Below are positions 8,235 through 17,518 of a DNA stretch of 41,930 nucleotides, piece after piece; within the stretch, counting starts at the first letter, position 1, and every line of letters begins with the position of its first letter. The notes under the pieces are model-generated. The model was given only the letters and a program-made list of their open reading frames with translations. It made no database searches and was not told the DNA's origin. Source of the DNA: Planctomicrobium piriforme (GTDB taxonomy: Bacteria; Planctomycetota; Planctomycetia; Planctomycetales; Planctomycetaceae); NCBI GenBank assembly GCA_945860955.1, contig CAMATH010000073.1, positions 1 through 41,930 of the forward strand, read 5' to 3'. A program made the position numbers and the translations under genes.

Positions 8235-10943
8235 TCAGAACGACTTCCCGGTCCGAATCTGGTTGTCGAATTCAACAACCCGACGCAGCAACTGCGCTTC
8301 GATCGCGGGGAGTTCCGCGTCGGGAAGCTTCCTGCCATCCATCGTCGTCACGTAAAACACGTCGAGCACCTGATCGACATGGGTGGTGATTTTCGCCAAT
8401 GTGACCGACAGCCCGCATTCGTACAATCCGCTGGCGATCGTGTAGAGCAGTCCCCGAGCGTTGTGGGCGAAGACGTCGACCACCGTCGCAGAGACCGAAG
8501 CGTGGTTGTCGATGGAAACCGCCGGTGGTACCCGCAACTCGTTTTCGCTGACGATGAAGGATCCCATCCTGCGGTTCCTTTGGAATAACTCTTCGACACT
8601 GAGTTTCTCTTCCAGAATCTCCCGCAGACTCGCCTCCACTTCGCGCAGCCGATAGTGCGGAACGTCTCCCGCGAAATCGCGGTCAATCACCCGGAACCGG
8701 TCGATCGCCACCTGCTGGCTCGTGGTGCAGATGTTGGCGGTCAGAATCGACATTCCTTTGGCCGTCAGCGTGCCGCAGATTCTGCTGAACAACCCTGACC
8801 CGGGACGATCACGGGTGATGATGCGGTATTCGACACTGTGGGTCGCGGCATCGTAGGTTCCCGTGATCGTCAACGGCTGAGTGTCGAGAGATTGCACCAT
8901 TCGCAGATCCTGAACCGCGAACTCGACCGGCGTGCCGGCGATATAGTGCGGGGGAAGACTGTCAATCAGTGATTTCAATGCTTTGGAAGCCTCCGCAGTT
9001 TCCCGTTCAGTGATTTTCCCGATTGCCTTGTTGTCCGATTCGCGCAGGCCGGTGCGAATCAATTCGCGCAGGACATCCAGCTCCGCGCCGGGCGCTGTTC
9101 CCGACAGACACTCCAAAGCTCCCTGAAACAACTGCCCCAGCAGATCTTCCTTCCACGTTGTAAACGTTGTCGGCCCCACCGCCAACATGTCCGCCGCGGT
9201 GTGAACGTACAACAACCGCAACACCTCGGCGTTCCCGACCAGCCGGCTGAAGTCGATTTGCTGCGAAACGTCATGCAGATCCCGACGAAAAGCGACCATG
9301 GTCATCGACAGATGGTGCCGAACCAGGAAGGCCAGCGTGTCCGACTGCGTCGGATCCAACCCCAGTCGTTCGGCCGCCTGCCGCGCGAGTCGCTCTCCCA
9401 AAATCGAATGATCTTCGACATGCCCTTTGCCCGAGTCATGCAGCAGCAGCGCCAGATGCAACAAGGCCTTCTGTTTGACTTCCCGGGCCGCCTCTCCCAA
9501 AGTGGAGTCCGCGGCGCGCAATCCCTCGGCCGCTTCGATGGCGCGAAACGTATGTTCGTCGACGGTATACGCGTGGTACTGATTGAATTGCAGGAGGCAG
9601 CGGATTCCCGTCAATTCCGGCAGCATGTATTCCAGCATGCCGTTCGAATACATGTCTCGGAGTATCCGTCCCAGATTTTTTTCGGCCTTTAGAATCGACA
9701 CGAATTGCGCCGAGACTTTGCTGCTGGGGGGCTGCGTGAAACTCCCGCAGGCCTCGCGGATGGCCGCGAAGTACTTGGTCGGCACCCGCGCCTCGTACGA
9801 CGCCGCCAGGTCGAACATCTGAAACAGCAGTTCCGGATTCCTGAAAACTTCAGTCAGTCGGTTGGGAGCGGGAAACACCTCCAGAGCGTTGGCCCGAAAA
9901 TAACCACTGGTGCGATGCGACGTCAAAAACCGCACAACATCGTCAACCCAGCGGCGCGGACGCTGTTGTTCGACGAACCGATCGACAACCTCAACCACCG
10001 CGGTGGTGTGCCGAAAGTACTGTTGCATGAACTGTTCGACCGGCCGCTGTGCTTCAGACCCCTTGAAGCCCAAAATCTCGGCCATTCGCAATTGCTCGTC
10101 GCGGGAGAGAATCTCCTGGGCCTTGCCGGCTGCGAAGTGGAGTTCCGTCCGGATCCGCATCAAAAAATCCTGCGACTTCGCCAATGCGTCGGCGTCTTCG
10201 ATACTGATATAGCCACCACGCCTCAACAAGTCGATGTCGGGCGTTCCAAACCGCGCGTACCCAATCCATCGCACCAGTTGAATGTCCCGCAGCCCTCCGG
10301 GAGATCGTTTCACGTCAGGTTCCAACTGACGATCGGTCTCCCCAAATTTGGCCCGCTCTTCGAATCTCGCTGCGCAACACTCCTGGTAAAACGTATTGTA
10401 CCGCCCGCGGGATACCCGCCGTTCGAAGCGACTGCGGAATGACTCAAACAGTCGATCGCTCCCCCACAACAGGCGCATCTCGACCAGCGCGGTGGCAAAG
10501 ATCGGATCGGTCCGCGCAAAGGCGAGCGCGTCGCCAGGCGTGGCGACACGGTGCCCCAGTTGAATGCCCATGTCCCAGCATTCGCGGACGATTCGCGGAA
10601 CGAACGCGACGAACGCGGCGCTCCGCGATTTCTCGTGCAAAAACAGCAAATCGACGTCGGAATAGGGCGCGAGTTCTCCCCGACCGGTCCCCCCCACCGC
10701 CAACACGGCGCTGCGGGACTTGACCTCTTCGATTTCTGCAGGGGTCAGCCCTTTCAGGCACTCGTCCAGCAGCTCGATGACCAGCTCGTCCATCGACGAA
10801 CAGATGAGCGCCGCCGTCTGGAGTGGGGCGGCTCCCCCCGTGTAGCTGCGACGGGCCGTGTCTCGCAGCGACTGCAGGCGCGCCTTTTGCGCGTGCAGTC
10901 GCCGGAGTGCGTCATCATCGGCCGGGTTCGGAACGAGCGACAT
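8235..10943 (-). CDS. glnD: [Protein-PII] uridylyltransferase/uridylyl-removing enzyme
   Basis: GlnD is the glutamine sensor that uridylylates PII when nitrogen is scarce and removes UMP when glutamine is high. The 902-aa protein has the full layout. An N-terminal nucleotidyltransferase carries GGTGRGELAPYSDVDLL (G84-R88, acidic D96 and D98). An HD phosphohydrolase domain near residues 480-530 carries LLLHDSGKGHVEDHSILG. Two ACT domains lie at about 700-780 and 820-895 and bind glutamine. Length is normal. It lies 61 bp downstream of glnK, its substrate, on the same strand, which supports a glnK-glnD transcription unit. Since both NTase and HD motifs are intact, it should be bifunctional. Confidence 0.96.
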   Translation of the reverse strand: MSLVPNPADDDALRRLHAQKARLQSLRDTARRSYTGGAAPLQTAALICSSMDELVIELLDECLKGLTPAEIEEVKSRSAVLAVGGTGRGELAPYSDVDLLFLHEKSRSAAFVAFVPRIVRECWDMGIQLGHRVATPGDALAFARTDPIFATALVEMRLLWGSDRLFESFRSRFERRVSRGRYNTFYQECCAARFEERAKFGETDRQLEPDVKRSPGGLRDIQLVRWIGYARFGTPDIDLLRRGGYISIEDADALAKSQDFLMRIRTELHFAAGKAQEILSRDEQLRMAEILGFKGSEAQRPVEQFMQQYFRHTTAVVEVVDRFVEQQRPRRWVDDVVRFLTSHRTSGYFRANALEVFPAPNRLTEVFRNPELLFQMFDLAASYEARVPTKYFAAIREACGSFTQPPSSKVSAQFVSILKAEKNLGRILRDMYSNGMLEYMLPELTGIRCLLQFNQYHAYTVDEHTFRAIEAAEGLRAADSTLGEAAREVKQKALLHLALLLHDSGKGHVEDHSILGERLARQAAERLGLDPTQSDTLAFLVRHHLSMTMVAFRRDLHDVSQQIDFSRLVGNAEVLRLLYVHTAADMLAVGPTTFTTWKEDLLGQLFQGALECLSGTAPGAELDVLRELIRTGLRESDNKAIGKITERETAEASKALKSLIDSLPPHYIAGTPVEFAVQDLRMVQSLDTQPLTITGTYDAATHSVEYRIITRDRPGSGLFSRICGTLTAKGMSILTANICTTSQQVAIDRFRVIDRDFAGDVPHYRLREVEASLREILEEKLSVEELFQRNRRMGSFIVSENELRVPPAVSIDNHASVSATVVDVFAHNARGLLYTIASGLYECGLSVTLAKITTHVDQVLDVFYVTTMDGRKLPDAELPAIEAQLLRRVVEFDNQIRTGKSF

Positions 10944-11004
10944 CCGGGAGATCCCTGGGTCCGGGGTGAAGCGCCGCCCCGGACGTCGGCGATTCCCAAC
11001 GCCG

Positions 11005-11454
<450 letters not shown>

Positions 11455-11458
<4 letters not shown>

Positions 11459-12885
11459 ATAAAGATGTACCCTTCCTCGCCGTGCTGACTGACGTCGAGG
11501 CCGATCAGTTCGTCCTGCTGGCTGACCCGCAATCCCATGGCGGCATCGAGCGCCTTGAGCAGAATCACCGTGCCGACAACCGCCAGAGCCATCGCCGCCA
11601 CGATTCCGACCCCTTGATTCACCACCTGCCCCGCATTCCCTTCGAGCAGACCCTGGGGAGTTGTCGCACCGGGAATGACAGCGCGGGTGGCGAAGACCCC
11701 GGTCAACAACGCTCCCAGTGTCCCGCCCACACCGTGTACACCAAACGCGTCCAGCGCGTCGTCGTATTTGAATTTGGACTTGAGGTTACACGCGTAGAAG
11801 CAGACCAGGCCGCCCGCGAATCCCATGACAATGCCCCACATTGGAGAGACCATGCCGGCCGCCGGTGTGATACACACCAGTCCCGCGACGGCTCCCGAAC
11901 AGGCACCCAGGATGCTCGGTTTTCCCCGCTGGACCCATTCAGCCCCCGCCCAGGCACACGTTCCGGCAGCCGCCGCCAAGTGCGTCGCCACAAAAGCATT
12001 GACCGCCAGGGCATTCGCTGCCAAGGCGCTACCGGCGTTGAAGCCGAACCAGCCCACCCACAACAGAGCGGCCCCAATGCAGGTATAGGTCAGGTTGTGC
12101 GGAGGCATCGGTTCCTGGCCATAGCCCAGCCGCTTGCCAATCAGCAGGGCGCAGACCAGAGCCGAGATTCCTGAACTGACATGCACAACAGTCCCTCCCG
12201 CGAAATCAAATGCGGGGAACGCGGCAGTCGGGTTCGCGGGATTTAGCCAGCCGGTATCCGACCAGACCCAGTGGGCGATCGGGCAATACACAAACGTTCC
12301 CCACAGCACACAGAAAATCACCATGACGCTGAACTTCATTCGTTCTGCGAACGCGCCGCAGATGAGTCCGGGGGTGATGATGAAGAACATCATCTGGTAA
12401 ATCATGTGGACCGACCGGGGAATCCCGTAATCCGCGACCGGCTCTAACATCGGGACAACTGCGGAATTCGTTTCCGAATTCCAGCTCGGAAGAACCCCCT
12501 TCAACATCAGGAAATCGCCACCGCCGATGAAGCCGCCGGCGATATCCGAACCGAATGCCAGGCTATAACCCCACACCGCCCAGACAAGTGACATGATCCC
12601 CATGAGGAACACGCACTGCATCATCACGCCGAGAACATTTTTCTTGCGAACCAGCCCGCAATAGAACATTGCCAATCCGGGTGCTGTCATCATCAGCACG
12701 AGTGCTGAAGAAGTGAGCATCCACGCGGTGTTCGCTGCGTTGAATTGATCGGGGGTCTTACGGGGATCCGCTGCCGCTGGGGTTGCTGCGGCAGGTCCGT
12801 TCGCAACCTCGTCGGCAGACACCGAAACGGTGCAAAACAGCACCAAAAGCAGGGTGAACGGGGCGAGTTTGGACAACAGTCTCAT
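11455..12885 (-). CDS. amtB: Ammonium transporter
   Basis: This inner-membrane Amt/Rh-family channel conducts ammonium. The 476-aa protein begins with a signal peptide (residues 1-24, ending SVSA-DE) and a short Ala/Pro-rich linker, then the 11-helix Amt core. The two pore histidines are visible in AGGTVVHVSSG and DAFGVHGVGGTLGAL, and the N-terminal core has MFYCGLVRKKNVL. I chose the ATG at 12883-12885 because it gives a proper signal peptide and has GGAG about 8 nt upstream; an ORF extension of 23 residues lacks these features. glnK and glnD follow on the same strand. Its promoter must lie in 12886-13201, a gap largely filled by repeat B1. Confidence 0.95.
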
Positions 12886-13201
12886 GAAAGTCTCCGCGGG
12901 CGCTGATCGAGTCAATGGAATACGCTTCGAGCGATTGCTGCGAGTCAAAAGCAAACAGCGTACCAGTCGATCCGGACAACGGTCTCGACCGCCGCACGCA
13001 CAGCGGGCCGCGCATTGAGAAAATGCGGGCTACGTTGCGGGAATCGTCCGTCGTGCAGCGACCGAAACAACGTAGGCGGCACTCTCTGAGTGCCTGCCCC
13101 GATGTGCGCCCGATGCGAAAGAACGCGCCCCTGGGCCATGCAAACGACCCGGGGCGCTGCCGCTTCGGCAACACGTTTATACCTCGTCGAGTCCCCCAGC
13201 C
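12886..13201. other. Gap upstream of amtB, mostly repeat B1
   Basis: This 316-bp gap lies between the 5' end of amtB and the 3' end of the macro-domain gene. About 205 bp are repeat B1. The 98 bp next to amtB should hold its promoter, but I see no convincing -35/-10 pair. Confidence 0.6.
12984..13190 (-). repeat. Dispersed intergenic repeat B, copy 1
   Basis: This is about 205 bp, roughly 94% identical to 23717-23921 in the opposite orientation. It contains the 36-nt core shared with repeat A (12998-13033) with hairpin GCATT-GAGAA-AATGC. A second hairpin is GGCACTC-TCT-GAGTGCC. The two hairpin units face each other through CTACGTTG and CAACGTAG. It begins 12 bp after the stop codon of the macro-domain gene, read in that gene's direction. 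Confidence 0.9.
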
Positions 13202-13687
13202 CTACACCGGCTCTTTCGCCTTTACGCCTGCATGGAATTCCGAATAGACCAGCACGGGAATCTTGAGATCACCCAGATGCTGTACGATCAGCGGCTTCAC
13301 GCCTTCCCACTTCAGCGCACCGATTCCGGTCGCCAGTTTCGGGAGCGAGATGCTGGTCAGCTCCAGCTTTTCAATCGCGTGTCGCAACCGTTTCAGGCAG
13401 TGATTGACGTTGGAAAGCGACGCGTGGCCGGGGCGCGAGCCGTGGTCAAAGCCCCCCTCTTGAGTCAACAGGTTAATGATCCGGGCACCGAATCCACCCC
13501 ATTCCCAGATCTCGCCCGGCTTCGGGTGCGACTGGTGCGCGTAGTGCCTGTAGTCTTTGTGCATCATCGGCCACTTCTCCCGCAGAGCCAGCGCCAAACC
13601 GTGGTCAAATGGATCGTTGGGGGAAATGCCGTGGGCGATCGCCTGGGCCTTGGTCAGCAGAATGTCGCCAGAGACTTCGTGAATCAT
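13202..13687 (-). CDS. Macro-domain protein
   Basis: The 161-aa protein is essentially one macro domain, a module that binds or hydrolyses ADP-ribose and its derivatives. Evidence is the N-terminal VSGDILLTKAQAIAHGI strand-loop, the central GxGxxW-like segment LATGIGALKWEGVKPLI, and the alpha/beta length. The Asn-rich loop of classic hydrolytic macro domains is not evident, so binding versus hydrolysis is open. A longer frame starting at 13828 would run through a perfect 21-bp hairpin and encode low-complexity residues, so I use the ATG at 13685-13687. No ADP-ribosyltransferase partner is seen next to it. It is divergent from the PSD1 gene and is followed by repeat B1. Confidence 0.8.
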   Translation of the reverse strand: MIHEVSGDILLTKAQAIAHGISPNDPFDHGLALALREKWPMMHKDYRHYAHQSHPKPGEIWEWGGFGARIINLLTQEGGFDHGSRPGHASLSNVNHCLKRLRHAIEKLELTSISLPKLATGIGALKWEGVKPLIVQHLGDLKIPVLVYSEFHAGVKAKEPV

Positions 13688-13964
13688 GTGAGTGCTTTCG
13701 GAACCGGGGACCAACGCGGTACTGTCGCGTGAAAACAAAGAAAGCCCCCCGCCGCGAACAACGCGGCGGGGGGCTTTCTTTGCCGGTGGTTGATCCGTCC
13801 CATCATGAGGCGGTCCACCTGATCTCAAGATATGGTGGAGCGTGCCAGCGTGTCAACGTAAACGATTGGCGTCGCTTTCACGAGCCGCGTCTTGCCCACC
13901 CATCAGATTTCGCTTATTCTCAAGGCACGTTCCGCGTTGCTTCCTCACGTTGGTTCCCGAATCG
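13688..13964. other. Divergent promoter region with a large hairpin
   Basis: This 277-bp spacer separates the divergently read macro-domain gene and PSD1 gene. Besides the hairpin at 13736-13782 it holds no convincing ORF. Both promoters should be here, but no strong -35/-10 pairs stand out. Confidence 0.5.
13736..13782. terminator. Perfect 21-bp stem hairpin, terminator-like
   Basis: Left arm 13736-13756 and right arm 13762-13782 are exact reverse complements with loop AACAA. The GC core (CCCCCCGCCGCG) is flanked by A-rich and T-rich ends, so read either way it looks like an intrinsic terminator with CUUUCUUUG. Its place between two divergent start codons is unusual, because no annotated gene ends here. 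Confidence 0.7.
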
Positions 13965-16900
13965 ATGTCGACTCTGTCCGTCTGTTCCCAACGCCTTCTC
14001 TGGGGGGTTCTCGCCGCTGTCGGGTGGCTTGTTCCCGGCCCCCTGGCTGCCGAAGAGCCGGTCAACTATCTGACCGAGATCAAACCTTTGCTCACGCGGT
14101 GTGTCGCCTGTCACGGAGCGCTCCGTCAAAAGAACGATCTGCGTCTCGACACCGCAGAACTGTTGAAAAAAGGGGGAGTGGGGGGGCCGGCGATTGAACC
14201 GGGTGACAGCCGGAACAGCCTGCTGATCGATGCGATTTCGGGCCGCGAGGGAGTCCCCCAGATGCCGCCCGCCGGCGAAGGGGAACCATTCAAGCCCGAA
14301 CAGATCGCTAAGCTGAAGGCCTGGATCGATCAGGGGGCCAAAGCACCCGCCGAGGAAACCCCTCCCGATCCCCGCAGTCACTGGTCGTACACTCCTCCCA
14401 AACGGGTCGCGACTCCCACCGTCGTCCATTCCGATTGGGTGAAGAATCCGATCGACGCATTTATCGCGGCGGAACATGCACGCCGGGGCTTGAAACCCGC
14501 TCCCCCTGCGGACCGTGCGACGCAGTTGCGGCGGGTGACGATCGACCTGACCGGCCTGCCTCCGACACGCGAGGAATTGCAGGCGTTTTTGCACGATGCC
14601 GCGCCCGACGCCTACGAACAGGTCGTCGACCGGTTGCTCAACAGTCCCCGCTACGCCGAGCGCTGGGGTCGCCACTGGATGGACATCTGGAGATACAGCG
14701 ACTGGTACGGCAGCCGGGGGGGGAACGAACTCCGCAACAGCCGACGGCATATCTGGCGGTGGCGCGACTGGATTGTCGAATCGCTCGAACGCGACAAAGG
14801 CTACGACCAGATGCTGACGGAAATGCTGGCTCCCGATGAACTGGAACCGGGCAATCTCGATCTGCAACGGGCGGGGGGATTCCTGGGGCGGAACTACTAT
14901 ATCTTCAACCGCCATGTCTGGCTGCAAGACACCGTCGAATTCACCGGGATGGCGTTGCTGGGGGTCACTTTCAAGTGCGCCCGCTGCCACGACCACAAGT
15001 ACGACCCGATCTCGCAAGAAGACTACTACCGCTTCCGGGCATTCTTCGAACCGTACGATGTACGGACCGATCCCATCCCCGGAAAGCCCGAGAAGTTGGC
15101 GGGCAACCAGGCCGCGATGGCACCTCCTGGAGCGACGCTCGCGCAAGGCAACGACATCGTCTACGACGCGCAGCCAGCCATTCCGACCTATCTCCTGGCG
15201 CGAGGGAACGAGAAGGACCCGGTGACTGAAAAGCCGTTGTCCCCCGCAGTCCCTGCGGTCTTGGCGACCGGAGAGATCGCGATCACCCCGATTCCGCTTC
15301 CGCTGGGGGCCTATTACCCGGAATTGCGTCCCGAGTTTCGGGAGGAATTGATCGCCGGCGGACGGAGAATGGTTGCCACTGCCGAGGAAGAGATTCATCG
15401 CGCAGCGGATGGAGTGGTCGCGCTGGAAAAGAGGTTGGCTCAACTGGCGGACGGCGCGGTTCTCCCCGTGGTCGCATCTGCGGGCGATCCGTTTCTGGTG
15501 GAGACATTCGAGAAGCCGCGCCCCGATCTTTGGCAGGTTCTGTCAGGTCAGTGGGAGAATGAAAACGGCCACCTGGTCGGAAAGCAGATCGGTTCGTTTC
15601 TGACGATGGTGACTCGGGCAAATCATCCCGCAGACTTTCAGGCGCGAGTTCGCTACAAGACGCTGGAGCCCGGGAGCGTGCATTCGGTGGGGGTCAGTTT
15701 TGATGTGGCCGAAAACGCCCGCGACTGGCAGGCGGTCTACACCGCCACCAACAACACCACCTCCACCGTCCAGGCGTTTCATCGTGTGGCGGGGGCCGAG
15801 GCGTATCCGCAGGCGGGAATTGTGCCGTTCCCATTCAAACTGAACGATGTGCTGACGGTTGACCTCGCGGTTCGCGGTTCACTGCTCAATGTCTGGGTCA
15901 ACGGCGAACTGAAGATCGCGTACAAGCTCCCCACCCCGCGGCAGGCGGGACGCTTCGCGCTTTGGCTGCACAGCGCGACGGCCGAGTTTCACGAACTCCG
16001 GATCGAACCGATCTCGGCGGAGCTGCGATTGGTGGAAAGTACGGCGACTCCCACACTCTCGCCGTTCGGTGTGCAGACGCGGGCTGATCTCGAAACTCAA
16101 ATCGCCCTGACCCGGGGAAAAGAGCTGGCGCTCAACGGAGCGTTGACGCTGGCGCGCGCGGAGGCGGTTGCGATCGAAGCCCGCGTCGCGGCGGAAATCG
16201 CGAAGTACACCGAGCCCGCGCCGGCGAATCGAACCGAACTGGCGATAGCCGCCGGGAAAGCGGAACGCCAGGTCGCCGTTCTGAAAGCGGAAAGTGCGGT
16301 TTCCGTCTCGGAATCGACCACTACGACGGCCCGCGCTGCCGTCCAGCCCGGGAACGAAGCGGCTATCAAAGCGGCAGCCGACGCCGAGGCGAAACTCGTC
16401 GCCGCCCGCAAGTCGCTCGACGACGCCCGCGCCGCTCTGGCGAAAGACGATCCGACGTATACCCCGTTGGGAACGGCGTACGGCAATTCCACCACCGGCC
16501 GCCGACTGGCCTTGGCCCGCTGGATCACCAACCGGTCAAATCCGCTGACGGCGCGGGTCGCGGTCAATCACATGTGGCTTCGGCATTTCGGCACGGCACT
16601 GGTTCCCAGCGTGTTCAACTTTGGCCTGAACGGGAAGCGTCCCAGCCATCCAGAACTACTCGACTGGCTCGCGCTCGAATTTATGGAGCGCGGCTGGAGT
16701 ACCCGGGCCATTCATCGCCTCATGGTGACCAGCAATACGTATCGGATGCAGTCCCAGGAGTCGGGCGTTGACGATCCCAATCTGACCGCCGACCGGGAGA
16801 ACCGCTGGTACTGGAGGGCGAATCCCAAACGGTTGGAGGCCGAAGTGGTGCGTGACGGGTTGCTGCACCTGGCGGGGGTTCTCGACCCGACCCGTGGTGG

Positions 16901-17405
16901 GGTCGATCTCGAACCGAACCAGGCCGACTTGGTTCTCCGCCGCAGCTTCTATTTCCGGCACACTCCCGACGATCGGGCCTTGATGCTGGAGTTGTTTGAC
17001 GCGGCGAACGCGTCGGAATGCTATCAGCGCGATGAGAGCATCGTTCCGCAACAGGCGCTGGCGTTGGTGAACGGCGTCTTCGCCTACGATCAGTCCCGGC
17101 GGATCGCGCGCAAACTGACCACGGGTGATGCGACTGGTGATCGTTCGGTTCCGGTGGATGATCCCGAGTTCGTGACACGGGTATTTGAACACGTCCTGAC
17201 TCGCTCGCCGCGAGAAGACGAACGTCGACTGTGCGAGAAATACCTGGTCGAACAGACCGCGCGTTACGCCGACGGTCCGGGACTGACCCCGGTCACCACC
17301 GGCCCGGCGGCCACAATCAAGCCGGCGAAAGATCCGCACGACCGCGCCCGCGAGAGCCTGGTGCATGTGCTGGTGAATTACAACGAGTTTCTGGTGGTGC
17401 GCTAG
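13965..17405 (+). CDS. PSD1-type protein: planctomycete cytochrome C, DUF1549, DUF1553
   Basis: This large exported planctomycete protein of 1146 aa has a signal peptide (1-29, cleavage near PLAAEE). A planctomycete cytochrome C domain follows with heme motif C46-V-A-C49-H50. Next comes DUF1549 (about 170-380) containing a second CxxCH, C338-A-R-C341-H342. A concanavalin-like DUF1080-type domain sits at about 505-690. An Ala/Glu-rich coiled coil spans about 700-830, and DUF1553 covers about 840-1140. The family is thought to act in extracellular polymer breakdown; its biochemistry is largely uncharacterised. The ATG at 13965 was chosen because an upstream extension of 41 residues lacks a signal peptide. 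It pairs with the DUF1501 gene downstream, a common planctomycete arrangement. Confidence 0.93.
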   Translation: MSTLSVCSQRLLWGVLAAVGWLVPGPLAAEEPVNYLTEIKPLLTRCVACHGALRQKNDLRLDTAELLKKGGVGGPAIEPGDSRNSLLIDAISGREGVPQMPPAGEGEPFKPEQIAKLKAWIDQGAKAPAEETPPDPRSHWSYTPPKRVATPTVVHSDWVKNPIDAFIAAEHARRGLKPAPPADRATQLRRVTIDLTGLPPTREELQAFLHDAAPDAYEQVVDRLLNSPRYAERWGRHWMDIWRYSDWYGSRGGNELRNSRRHIWRWRDWIVESLERDKGYDQMLTEMLAPDELEPGNLDLQRAGGFLGRNYYIFNRHVWLQDTVEFTGMALLGVTFKCARCHDHKYDPISQEDYYRFRAFFEPYDVRTDPIPGKPEKLAGNQAAMAPPGATLAQGNDIVYDAQPAIPTYLLARGNEKDPVTEKPLSPAVPAVLATGEIAITPIPLPLGAYYPELRPEFREELIAGGRRMVATAEEEIHRAADGVVALEKRLAQLADGAVLPVVASAGDPFLVETFEKPRPDLWQVLSGQWENENGHLVGKQIGSFLTMVTRANHPADFQARVRYKTLEPGSVHSVGVSFDVAENARDWQAVYTATNNTTSTVQAFHRVAGAEAYPQAGIVPFPFKLNDVLTVDLAVRGSLLNVWVNGELKIAYKLPTPRQAGRFALWLHSATAEFHELRIEPISAELRLVESTATPTLSPFGVQTRADLETQIALTRGKELALNGALTLARAEAVAIEARVAAEIAKYTEPAPANRTELAIAAGKAERQVAVLKAESAVSVSESTTTTARAAVQPGNEAAIKAAADAEAKLVAARKSLDDARAALAKDDPTYTPLGTAYGNSTTGRRLALARWITNRSNPLTARVAVNHMWLRHFGTALVPSVFNFGLNGKRPSHPELLDWLALEFMERGWSTRAIHRLMVTSNTYRMQSQESGVDDPNLTADRENRWYWRANPKRLEAEVVRDGLLHLAGVLDPTRGGVDLEPNQADLVLRRSFYFRHTPDDRALMLELFDAANASECYQRDESIVPQQALALVNGVFAYDQSRRIARKLTTGDATGDRSVPVDDPEFVTRVFEHVLTRSPREDERRLCEKYLVEQTARYADGPGLTPVTTGPAATIKPAKDPHDRARESLVHVLVNYNEFLVVR

Positions 17406-17518
17406 GCTGGCTGGGCGAAGAGTCGAAGACACCAATTTCGATTTCTAAGTCCCAGTCGCAGTTTTGGCGAGTGTTGTCAGTTGTCAGTTGTCCTTCGATT
17501 CACGTGTCTTCCTTTGCC

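Noticed and set aside
12886-13201. CRISPR array or tRNA in the repeat-rich gaps
   Set aside because: The repeats are not regularly spaced short units and no cloverleaf or T-loop sequence was found.
13688-13828. N-terminal extension of the macro-domain protein
   Set aside because: The extra 47 residues read through a perfect 21-bp hairpin and are low complexity; the domain starts naturally at the ATG at 13687.
13842-13964. N-terminal extension of the PSD1 protein
   Set aside because: The ATG at 13965 gives a proper signal peptide; the 41 upstream residues do not.
13920-15443. 507-aa minus-strand ORF opposite the PSD1 gene
   Set aside because: It is antisense to a well supported family and has no recognisable domain.
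17231-17518. N-terminal extension of the DUF1501 protein into the PSD1 gene
   Set aside because: It would bury the twin-arginine signal in the interior and overlap another gene in a different frame.
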